A program made the translations under genes and the position numbers. A stretch of 35,474 nucleotides of DNA, from assembly GCA_028278425.1 (NCBI GenBank), contig JANQEJ010000282.1:1-35474 (forward strand), read 5' to 3'. Source of the stretch: Planctomycetota bacterium (lineage in GTDB: Bacteria; Planctomycetota; UBA1135; GCA-002686595). How positions within the stretch are numbered: the stretch's first letter is position 1; each line of letters begins with the position of its first letter. This document shows positions 25,776 through 32,974 of this stretch, one piece after another. The notes under the pieces were generated by a model. It ran no database searches. It saw only the letters and a program-made list of their open reading frames with translations, and had not been told where the DNA came from.

Positions 25776-26960
25776 ATGCCCGAACTTATGGACGCCTTCC
25801 AAGAGCTCGATTACCTGAACCTCAACGACCAGCTCTCCGAGGAGGAGATCCTGATCCGCGACACCGTGCGGAGCTGGGTCGGCGAGCGCTTCCTGCCCCT
25901 CGTGATGGAGCACTGGGAGGCCGGCACCTTTCCCACCGAGCTGACGCCGGAGCTGGCCGAGCTCGGGCTCTTCGGCTCGAACCTGCCCGAGGAATACGGC
26001 TGCGCGGGGCTCAACAACACCGCCTACGGCCTGATCTGCCAGGAGCTCGAGCGCGGCGACTCCGGCCTGCGCTCCTTCGTCTCCGTGCAGGGCGCGCTCG
26101 TCATGTACCCGATCTTCGAGTTCGGGAGCGAGGAGCAGAAGCGCCACTGGCTGCCGAAGCTCGCCGCCGGCGAGGCGATCGGCTGCTTCGGGCTGACCGA
26201 GCCCGACTTCGGCTCGAACCCCGGCGGGATGATCACCTCCGCCAAGCGGGACGGCACCGACTGGATCCTCGACGGCCGCAAGATGTGGATCACCAACGGC
26301 ACCATCGCCGACGTGGCGGTCGTGTGGGCCAAGGACGAGACCGGGCTCGTGCGCGGCTTCCTGGTCGAGGCGGGGACGCCCGGCTATTCCGCCCCCGAGC
26401 AGAAGCACAAGTGGAGCCTGCGCTGCTCGGTGACGAGCGAGCTCGTGCTCGACGACGTGCGCGTCCCTGCGGAGAACGAGCTCCCGAACACGAGCGGCCT
26501 GCGGAGCGCCCTGATGTGCCTGACCCAGGCGCGCTACGGCATCGCCTGGGGCGGCGTCGGCGCGGCGCTCGCCTGCTTCGACGAGGCGCTCCAGTACGCG
26601 AAGGAGCGCATCGTCTTCGACAAGCCGCTGGCGGCCTTCCAGATCCCGCAGAAGAAGCTCGCGGACGTGGCGACGGACATCACGCTCGCCCAGATGATGA
26701 GCCTGCGCCTCGCCAAGCTGAAGGACGAGGGGCGCCTCAAACACTTCCACGTGTCGATGGGCAAGCGCAACAACGTGGCGATGGCGCTCAACGCCGCCCG
26801 CGTGCTGCGCGACATGCTCGGCGCGAACGGCATCACGCTCGAGTACAACGTCGGCCGTCACATGTGCAACCTCGAGACGGTCTACACCTACGAGGGCACG
26901 CACGACATCCACACGCTCGCGATCGCCGAGCACCTGACCGGTCACCCCGCTTACCGCTAG
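25776..26960 (+). CDS. gcdH: acyl-CoA dehydrogenase, glutaryl-CoA dehydrogenase type
   Basis: An FAD enzyme of 394 aa that would oxidise and decarboxylate glutaryl-CoA to crotonyl-CoA in lysine/tryptophan breakdown. Seen: GCFGLTEPDFGSNPGGM (FAD-binding loop), KMWITNGTIADVAVVWAK, RYGIAWGGVGAA, FDKPLAAFQIPQKKLAD and the C-terminal TYEGTHDIHTLAIAEHLTG, whose Glu is the catalytic base; the TYEGTHDIHTL form is close to GcdH. ATG 25776 has GGGAGG five bases upstream. However, a TACAAT -10-like box (25772-25777) overlaps that ATG, and ATG 25788 (residue 5) would then be a nearly leaderless start. Substrate specificity is by similarity only. Confidence 0.9.
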   Translation: MPELMDAFQELDYLNLNDQLSEEEILIRDTVRSWVGERFLPLVMEHWEAGTFPTELTPELAELGLFGSNLPEEYGCAGLNNTAYGLICQELERGDSGLRSFVSVQGALVMYPIFEFGSEEQKRHWLPKLAAGEAIGCFGLTEPDFGSNPGGMITSAKRDGTDWILDGRKMWITNGTIADVAVVWAKDETGLVRGFLVEAGTPGYSAPEQKHKWSLRCSVTSELVLDDVRVPAENELPNTSGLRSALMCLTQARYGIAWGGVGAALACFDEALQYAKERIVFDKPLAAFQIPQKKLADVATDITLAQMMSLRLAKLKDEGRLKHFHVSMGKRNNVAMALNAARVLRDMLGANGITLEYNVGRHMCNLETVYTYEGTHDIHTLAIAEHLTGHPAYR

Positions 26961-26974
26961 CTCGCCCCCGTCCG

Positions 26975-27205
26975 ATGGCTCATTCCTCCGGCAAGCGCTA
27001 CATCGTCAGCAACTTCGGCTTCGGTTTCGCCGTCCAGGACACCGGCCAGCGCATCGAGCAGGGTCTCAATCCCAAGGGCGAGGAGATCCCCGATTCCAGC
27101 AACCCGCGCAACGCGCGCGTGCTGGAGATCTTTCCCGCCCGCGCTCAGGCGCAGGTGTACGCGGACGAGCTCAACGCGAAGGAAGAGAAGCAAGCCTCCT
27201 CCTAA
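26975..27205 (+). CDS. small conserved-looking hypothetical protein
   Basis: A 76-aa soluble protein starting at ATG 26975, 14 bp after the dehydrogenase stop, so probably co-transcribed with it. The first 20 residues (KRYIVSNFGFGFAVQDTGQR) look like a small beta unit and the end is a charged helix. No motif, signal peptide or membrane segment is seen and I recognise no family. Its codon use agrees with its neighbours, which argues that it is real. Confidence 0.65.
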   Translation: MAHSSGKRYIVSNFGFGFAVQDTGQRIEQGLNPKGEEIPDSSNPRNARVLEIFPARAQAQVYADELNAKEEKQASS

Positions 27206-27225
27206 GGCGCTCGTGACGCCGAAAC

Positions 27226-27254
27226 TTGACGGCCGCACCCTCTCGCTCGAGAAT
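27226..27254 (+). promoter_or_regulatory. probable sigma-70-type promoter of the kinase-SUMF1 gene
   Basis: TTGACG (27226-27231) and GAGAAT (27249-27254) are separated by exactly 17 bases. The ATG at 27266 follows the -10 by 11 bases, so the leader would be only a few bases long. The gene thus appears to have its own promoter, separate from the dehydrogenase operon. Confidence 0.55.
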
Positions 27255-27265
27255 CGGGACTTGGG

Positions 27266-29068
27266 ATGAGCGGGCAGCCCTTCCAGGCCGCCGCGTGCTT
27301 GCCCGCGCAGGGGAACGTGACTTCCAACGACCAGAACGAATTGGTGTCGGACCCGGCCCTCCGGGACGTCCCGACGATCGCGGGCTACAAGGTCCTGAAG
27401 CCCTGCGTGTTGTACGGGTTCATCGGTCACGGAGCCGTGGGCAGGGTCTACCTGGCGTGGAACATGGATCTCGAGATCGACGTGGCGGTCAAGTGTTTGA
27501 CCGCCCGGCAGCAGGCGATCCGTGAACGCTTCGGCATGGAAGCGAAGCTCGCGGCGAAGATCTCGCACCAGAACCTGGTCCGCGTGTTCGGCAGCGCGAA
27601 CCGGCACGGCCTCCAGTACTTCTGGATGGAGTACATCGAGGGCGAGACCCTGAGGGATCGCGTGGATCGCAAGGGTCCCCTGGCCGTCGAGGAGGCGATG
27701 ACGCTGCTGCACGGGGCCGCCCTGGGCGTCGGGAAGGCGCACCAGATCGAGATCGTCCACTGCGACATCAAGCCCGCGAACGTCCTCGTGAACCTGACCG
27801 GCGAGGTGAAGGTCACCGACCTGGGGATGGCGCACCCCATGAGAATGGAGCCCTCCAGGGAGATGGTCGCCGGGACGCTGCGCTACATGGCTCCGGAGCA
27901 GTGGTTGGACGCCAGCAGGATCAGCCCTGCGTCCGACGTCTATTCCCTTGGTGCGCTCTTGTACTTCCTGCTCACCGGCAAGGACCCGAACGAGGGGAGA
28001 GACCCCGCCCTGTTCCGAGAACGCCGAGCCGGCATGCCCTTCCCGGACGTCCGCGAGCACCGGACGGACCTGGATGAGGACGTGATCCGACTGCTCGACA
28101 CCTGCACGCGAGGAAACCCGGCCGATCGCTTTGACGACGCGAACGAGATCGTTCGCGTCATCGAGGCCAGGGGCTTCCACGCGGCCGCTCTTCTGGACGA
28201 GAGCGAGCGAGAGACGTTCTACATTCGCCGCCACGAGAGGCCGCCGCAGTCGGTCATCTACGACATCCACGGCTCGCTCGGAGACTCGGTGATCTTCTCG
28301 GTGGCGACGCGTCCGTCGAGCGCCAAGCTGCCGGACTGGGCGGAGCCGGTCGAGGGAGCGAAGTTCCATCCCGACCTCGAGTTGCCGCTCCAGGTCTTGC
28401 ACCGCCGGACGGGGATCGAGATGGTGCTCGTCCCGCCCGGGCGGTTCCAGATGGGCCGGGAGGGAAGGATCGACGACGACGGTCCCGTGCACCCGGTCGA
28501 GATCACGAGCCCCTTCTACCTGGGAAAGCACCCGGTCACGCAAGGCCAATGGGAGCGCGTGATGGGGGAGAATCCGTCGACCTTCGCGGGGTCCGATCAT
28601 CCGGTCGAGACCGTGAGCTGGGACCAGGCGCTCGCCTTCGCGGAGAACGCCGACCTCAGCCTTCCGCGGGAGGCCGAGTGGGAATGGGCCGCGCTCGGGG
28701 GAGACAACAAGGACTACCCCTGGGGGGACGGCCAGATCGCCCCCTACTTCGCGCACTACCGAGCGGAAGGGCAGCCGCGCAAGACGAAGAGCGTCGGCTC
28801 GATCCAGTACGGTCGCTCATGGTGCGGTGCGCTGGACATGATCGGCAACGTCTGGGAATGGTGCTCGGACTACTACCAACGGAGTTTCTACTCCACTTGC
28901 CAGGGCCTGGTGCAGGACCCCGTCGGGCCGAGCGCGGGGGACGGCATGGTCTGCCGGGGCGGGTCTTGGAACGACCCGGACGAGTTCTGCCACGGCAAGT
29001 ATCGCCTGAGCGTGGAACCGCATCTCCGCTTTGATTGGTTGGGTCTCCGCGTCTGCAAACGACTCTGA
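27266..29068 (+). CDS. serine/threonine protein kinase fused to a SUMF1/FGE-like domain
   Basis: A 600-aa two-domain protein with no membrane segment. Residues about 40-300 are a Hanks-type kinase: glycine loop YGFIGHGAVGRVYLAW, VAVK with Lys76, catalytic loop HCDIKPANV (Asp167; HRD is HCD), DLG in place of DFG (Asp185), and APEQ at 209-212. A region of about 80 residues of unknown type follows. Residues about 384-600 are a formylglycine-generating-enzyme/sulfatase-modifying domain: MVLVPPGRFQMG, PFYLGKHPVTQGQWERVMG, LPREAEWEWAA, GNVWEWCSDYY and RGGSWNDPDEFC. Only the second of the two active-site cysteines of true FGEs is kept (Cys575; the first is Asp570), so it is probably a C-type-lectin-fold binding module. 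It converges, 20 bp apart, on the GAF-cyclase-TIR gene. Confidence 0.93.
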   Translation: MSGQPFQAAACLPAQGNVTSNDQNELVSDPALRDVPTIAGYKVLKPCVLYGFIGHGAVGRVYLAWNMDLEIDVAVKCLTARQQAIRERFGMEAKLAAKISHQNLVRVFGSANRHGLQYFWMEYIEGETLRDRVDRKGPLAVEEAMTLLHGAALGVGKAHQIEIVHCDIKPANVLVNLTGEVKVTDLGMAHPMRMEPSREMVAGTLRYMAPEQWLDASRISPASDVYSLGALLYFLLTGKDPNEGRDPALFRERRAGMPFPDVREHRTDLDEDVIRLLDTCTRGNPADRFDDANEIVRVIEARGFHAAALLDESERETFYIRRHERPPQSVIYDIHGSLGDSVIFSVATRPSSAKLPDWAEPVEGAKFHPDLELPLQVLHRRTGIEMVLVPPGRFQMGREGRIDDDGPVHPVEITSPFYLGKHPVTQGQWERVMGENPSTFAGSDHPVETVSWDQALAFAENADLSLPREAEWEWAALGGDNKDYPWGDGQIAPYFAHYRAEGQPRKTKSVGSIQYGRSWCGALDMIGNVWEWCSDYYQRSFYSTCQGLVQDPVGPSAGDGMVCRGGSWNDPDEFCHGKYRLSVEPHLRFDWLGLRVCKRL

Positions 29069-29088
29069 CCCGCGGCGGTCCGGCCTCT

Positions 29089-30669
29089 CTATCCCAGGAG
29101 CTTGACGAGCTGCTCGACGACGGCTTGAGACGTGTCGTTGCTCGCCGTCAGGTGCTGTCGGTTCCGCAGCCGCCAACTGAGCTGCGAGGGATCCGTCTCG
29201 TCCACCAGGATCGAGACGATCCGCGCATCCAGGTGCTCCTGGTCCAGGGCGAACGACACTTCGTCGCGCACCCAGCGCGACTTGACGGACTCCTCCGTCA
29301 CCACGACCAGGAACCACGTTGAAGAGACGATCTCGCTGCCGATGACGTCGCTCCAGGGCGCGCCGGCAGCGATCGTGTGCGGGGCGAAGAACGTGTTCAC
29401 CTTCCTATCGCGGAGCGGCTCGATGAGCTGAGCTTGGACCCAGTCCTGGTCCTTCGTAGAGAAGCTGACGAAGACCCGGTTCTCGCTGCTCGCAAGCGCC
29501 TTCAGGTTGTAGACCGGGAGATCCAGGCCGCGCTCGGGAACGGCGAAGCTCTCCGACTCGTAGTCGCCCAGGAGCGGCTTGGCCCTTTGGAAGGTCACGC
29601 GGTCGCACCGGATACACCGCTGTCCCCTGGCGCTCTTCTCGAGCGCCCGAGCGAGGTTCACCGACGTGCCGATCGCCGTGAAGTCGTAGACGTCGCCGCT
29701 GCCCAGGGAGCCGAGCAGCACGTTGCCGGTCGTGATGCCGACGCCCACGCCGAGGAAGTCCTCCAGCGGCGAGGCGGTGTAGCTGATCCAGCCCGGAAGC
29801 AGCTCCGCGAAGCCCTGCCGCATTTCGAAGGCGGCCCGCACGGCGTTGCGCGAGCACTCCTCGCCCCGGAAGATCGCCATGAGCCCATCGCCCATGAACT
29901 TGTTGACGATGCCCTTCGCCATCAGCGTGGAACGACAGAGCATGGAACGAAATTCCTCGAGCATCCTCTGGATGTCTTCCGGGTCCGTTTCCGCGAAGAG
30001 CTTGTTGTAGCCCCGCATGTTCGCGAAGAGGACGCTGATGAGCTCGCGCTGGAGGGGGATGCCCTGAAACCACATCCCGGAAACGAGATCGTTGCGCACC
30101 TCTCTCGCCGCGTAGAGCCCGCCGCTGGCCATCAGCTTCTCCATCAGATTGGAGTTCCAGATGGCGATCGTGGCTTGCTTGGCCAGGTGCTTGAGCAGAA
30201 TCAGGTCGCGAAAGGCGTAGGGCTGGGTTCCGTCGGCCTTGTTGAGGACCTGCATGACGCCGATCGTTCGTTCCTCGCTGGCGAGCGGCACGCACATCAT
30301 GGTCTTCGTCTTGAAGTCCGTCGCTTCGTCCACCTGCCTGTAGTGCGCCGGTTCGGCCGCCAGCTCGTTCTTGATCGCGGGCTCGCCGGAGAGAAACACC
30401 TCGCCGGCAACCCCCTTCCCGGGCGGGATCCGGTTCTTCTTCAGCTTCTCGAGCGGAACGGGCCCCGTCGCGGCGGCGAAGTAGAGCTCCTCGTGCTTCG
30501 TGTCGTGGAGGATGATGGAGGCGGCGGTGGAGTCCAGAAGGCGGCACGCGGTCTCGAGCAGGGACTGCAGAACTTCGTCCAGGCTGAGCGAAGCGTTCAG
30601 GTGATCGGCGCTCTCGATCAGCGCGATCAGCTCGGCCTTTCCGAGCAGCTCCGACGGTTTCGACTGCAT
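29089..30669 (-). CDS. GAF - class III nucleotide cyclase - TIR fusion protein
   Basis: A 526-aa soluble protein in three parts. Residues about 25-175 are a GAF domain (ILHDTKHEELYFAAATGPV, IPPGKGVAGEVFLSGEP, CVPLASEERTIGVMQVLNK). Residues about 205-375 are a class III cyclase domain: ISVLFANMRGYN, where the first metal-binding Asp is Asn217; KFMGDGLMAIF with Lys257 and Asp261; and YDFTAIGTSVNLARALE, with Asp329 and Asn338 kept, but position 342, where the transition-state Arg is expected, is Ala (Arg341 is one residue early). Residues 398-526 are a TIR domain: VFVSFSTKDQDW, an IAAGAPWSDVIGSEI loop, and ESVKSRWVRDEVSFAL with the candidate NADase Glu470. ATG 30669 has GGAGG 11 bases upstream; ATG 30726 has none and would add 19 residues. 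It is likely a ligand-sensing TIR effector. Target and ligand are unknown. Confidence 0.92.
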   Translation of the reverse strand: MQSKPSELLGKAELIALIESADHLNASLSLDEVLQSLLETACRLLDSTAASIILHDTKHEELYFAAATGPVPLEKLKKNRIPPGKGVAGEVFLSGEPAIKNELAAEPAHYRQVDEATDFKTKTMMCVPLASEERTIGVMQVLNKADGTQPYAFRDLILLKHLAKQATIAIWNSNLMEKLMASGGLYAAREVRNDLVSGMWFQGIPLQRELISVLFANMRGYNKLFAETDPEDIQRMLEEFRSMLCRSTLMAKGIVNKFMGDGLMAIFRGEECSRNAVRAAFEMRQGFAELLPGWISYTASPLEDFLGVGVGITTGNVLLGSLGSGDVYDFTAIGTSVNLARALEKSARGQRCIRCDRVTFQRAKPLLGDYESESFAVPERGLDLPVYNLKALASSENRVFVSFSTKDQDWVQAQLIEPLRDRKVNTFFAPHTIAAGAPWSDVIGSEIVSSTWFLVVVTEESVKSRWVRDEVSFALDQEHLDARIVSILVDETDPSQLSWRLRNRQHLTASNDTSQAVVEQLVKLLG

Positions 30670-30782
30670 GATCGTCTTTCCCTCCGGCGAGCCGCAGATC
30701 GTCGCCGCCCGCGGTTCGGCCGCCATGGTAGCGCGCGATGCTGATTCGCTGAAGCCAACCGCGCTACACCTCGCGTCCGACG

Positions 30783-32393
30783 CTACGGCAACGTCGCCTC
30801 GACCGCCGTCGTCGCCGCGAAGCCGGCGAAGCCGGCGGGATCGATGAACCAGAACTGGGAGTAGAGCTTCACACCGGGAAAGCTGCCCGCGGGCCAGGTG
30901 CCGGTGTGCGTCGCACTGCCGCCGGCGTCGACCGTGAAAGGGCCGTCGAAGTGCAGCGGGAAGGGAACCAGGAGACCGCTCGCGAACGGCAGGTCGATGC
31001 GCGTCAGGCCGGTGATGAGCAGGGCGGTCTCACCCGGGGCGGCGTTGCTCAGCGCGTAGCGGAAGGGCGAACCGGCCGCCAGCGTGCCCTCGGCGACCAG
31101 CACGGGGAACCCGTAGCTCCCCGCGAGCACTTCGCCGAGGTCGATGAAGGGCTCGCCCGGTCCGTAGGTGGCGTTGCGCAGGAAGTCGATCGTGCCGCCG
31201 GAGGCGTCGACGCTGAGGACATCCAGCTTCGCGTCGCCGTCCACGAGGCCGGTTGCCAGCCCTCTCGATCCCGGTGTCGTCACGATGAGGGGCAGCCCCG
31301 TTTCGGACACCGCGTTCTCCATGCGCACGATCTTCGTCTCGCCGTTCGGCACCGCCTGTCCCTCCGGCGGACCGGTGAAGAAGGTCGGCGTAGAGCCGAT
31401 CAGGTCGTCGTCGCCGTCCCCGTCCACGTCGCCGGTCACGAGCGACCTGAAGTTGCTGAAGATGAGGGCGTCGCTGCCCGCCGTGAGGTTGCCGGCGCCG
31501 TCGTTGAGGCGGATCTCCACGAGCGCCGGCTGGCTCAGGCCGGCGTCGCCCGTCTCGGAGTAACCGACGTCGAGGTCGCCGTCCGCGTCGAAGTCACCGA
31601 GCACGAGATCCTGGACGAACGAGAACCGGGCGATCGTGCATTCGGCGCACGTCGCAGTTTTCGAGAAGACCTGGCTCGCGCTTCCCAGGTAGACGTCCAA
31701 GACCTCGTCGCCCGAGAGGGGGGGCGCGTGGACGGCCACGACGTCGTCGACCTGATCGCCGTTCATGTCGCCCGCGACCGCACGGCCACCCAGTCCGACG
31801 CTCTCGAACTGCACCGGCGCCGACAGCGTGCCGTCCCCTGCGCCGAAGTGCACGGCGAAGCCGCCGGGGTCCGTGAAGATGTCGCCGGCGCGTACGACGA
31901 GCACGTCGAGGTCGTCGTTCCCGTCGAAGTCGCCGAAGAGCGCCTGTGTCGGGTTGGATCCCGCGGCGATCGGCACCTCGGATCCGAAGGTCCCGTCTCC
32001 GTTGCCGAAGCGCACGAAGGCCGCGCCCGATCCGAAGGACGCTCGGACCGTCAAGAGGTCCGCGTCGCCGTCTTCGTCGAGGTCGCCGACGTCGTCCACG
32101 AACGTATCGCTCGTGCCGAGGAGGGGGATCGGGCCGCCGAACGTGCCGTCGCCCGCGCCGAGGTGGATCGACGGGTTCCCCGCACCGGCTACGTTCAGCG
32201 GGTTCACCACGACGTCGAGGTCCGGCGTACCGCCGACGTCGGCGACAAGGAGCTCGGCGGGGGAGCCCGGAGTCGCGCTGCGCAACGGAGGCTCGAACAC
32301 GAGCTGCTGGGCGGCACCGCCGACGGCGAGCGCGGCGACGGCCAGCGAGGTGCCGGCGGTTCTCGAAGCAGGGGTGTGAGAGCGGTTCCTCAT
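30783..32393 (-). CDS. secreted FG-GAP/VCBS repeat protein with planctomycete-type C-terminal domain
   Basis: A 536-aa exported protein. The start is ATG 32393, with GGAGG five bases upstream and a signal peptide (about residues 1-28, ending GGAAQ). Residues about 45-410 carry FG-GAP/VCBS repeats with calcium-binding-like loops: DLDEDGDADLL, DFDGNDDLDVLVV, DMNGDQVDDVV, DFDADGDLDVGY and DVDGDGDDDLIG. These form a seven-bladed integrin-like propeller in related proteins. The last about 110 residues (SPFRYALSNAAPG through THTGTWPAG to LYSQFWFIDPAG) are a beta domain of a kind I associate with secreted Planctomycetota proteins. Ligand binding or surface adhesion is likely. A 19-bp inverted repeat lies just upstream of the ribosome-binding site. 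Confidence 0.88.
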   Translation of the reverse strand: MRNRSHTPASRTAGTSLAVAALAVGGAAQQLVFEPPLRSATPGSPAELLVADVGGTPDLDVVVNPLNVAGAGNPSIHLGAGDGTFGGPIPLLGTSDTFVDDVGDLDEDGDADLLTVRASFGSGAAFVRFGNGDGTFGSEVPIAAGSNPTQALFGDFDGNDDLDVLVVRAGDIFTDPGGFAVHFGAGDGTLSAPVQFESVGLGGRAVAGDMNGDQVDDVVAVHAPPLSGDEVLDVYLGSASQVFSKTATCAECTIARFSFVQDLVLGDFDADGDLDVGYSETGDAGLSQPALVEIRLNDGAGNLTAGSDALIFSNFRSLVTGDVDGDGDDDLIGSTPTFFTGPPEGQAVPNGETKIVRMENAVSETGLPLIVTTPGSRGLATGLVDGDAKLDVLSVDASGGTIDFLRNATYGPGEPFIDLGEVLAGSYGFPVLVAEGTLAAGSPFRYALSNAAPGETALLITGLTRIDLPFASGLLVPFPLHFDGPFTVDAGGSATHTGTWPAGSFPGVKLYSQFWFIDPAGFAGFAATTAVEATLP

Positions 32394-32406
32394 GGGGGCC
32401 TCCAAG

Positions 32407-32425
32407 ACGACGACTACGTCGTCGT
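32407..32425 (-). promoter_or_regulatory. perfect inverted repeat upstream of the FG-GAP gene
   Basis: ACGACGAC, TAC, GTCGTCGT forms an 8-bp perfect inverted repeat with a 3-base centre, ending three bases before the GGAGG of the FG-GAP gene. It could be an operator or an RNA hairpin that tunes translation. In trinucleotide-rich DNA it could also arise by chance. Confidence 0.4.
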
Positions 32426-32573
32426 AGAGTCGCATCTCGCCGGTCCGTGTTGGCGGGTTTAGGCCGGATCGCCGCGACCTACGACACAGTTCTCCTGCGT
32501 CTACCGCTTAGGGCGAGGCCATGCGTGCGCGGAAAGACCGGTAGCTGCCCCCCGGGAGGGCGAACGGCGGCCC

Positions 32574-32855
32574 TCAGCCGGTTACTTCCACGCCGCGCCA
32601 GAACGCGAGGCGGCCGCGGATCTCGTCCGCCTCGGGCTTGGGGTCGGCGTAGCACCAGACCGCGTCGGGGTTCGTCTCCCCGTCCACGCTCAGGGAGTAG
32701 TAGCTCGCCGTTCCCTTCCACGGGCAGTGGGTCGTCGTCTCGCTGTCGACGAGATACGCGCGGTCGGCGGACTCGAGCGGGAAGTAATGGTTTCCCTCGA
32801 CGACGACCGTGTCGTCGGACTCCGCGATGACCTTGCCGTTCCAGATCGCTTTCAT
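32574..32855 (-). CDS. DUF427 family protein
   Basis: A 93-aa single-domain protein of the DUF427 family. Seen: KAIWNGKVIAESDDTVVVEGN, YFPLESADRAYL, the family hallmark THCPWKGTASYYSL and AVWCYADPKPEADEIRGRLAFW. The start is ATG 32855 because AAGGAGG lies six bases upstream; the reading frame extends to 32912 but without such a site. No biochemical function is established for the family. It stands alone, separated from the MamK-like gene by a strong terminator. Confidence 0.93.
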   Translation of the reverse strand: MKAIWNGKVIAESDDTVVVEGNHYFPLESADRAYLVDSETTTHCPWKGTASYYSLSVDGETNPDAVWCYADPKPEADEIRGRLAFWRGVEVTG

Positions 32856-32917
32856 GTCCGTCCTCCTTGCGGCGCGACGTGTCCGCAGTGTAACCGCGGC
32901 GGAAGGGGACAAATAGA

Positions 32918-32947
32918 AGAGGGGGCGGCCCGCAGGCCGCCCCCTCT
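32918..32947 (-). terminator. intrinsic terminator of the MamK-like operon
   Basis: A 13-bp perfect stem, AGAGGGGGCGGCC with GGCCGCCCCCTCT, has a 4-base loop. On the minus strand it begins 27 bases after the end of the MamK-like gene and is followed by TCTATTT. It separates that operon from the DUF427 gene. Confidence 0.85.
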
Positions 32948-32974
32948 TTCTTCAAGGTGCAAAGCTAAGTTGCG

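Noticed and set aside
28415..29068. Diversity-generating retroelement variable region in the SUMF1 domain
   Set aside because: SUMF1-like ends are often DGR targets, but I see no reverse transcriptase gene and no template repeat near the 3' end of the gene.
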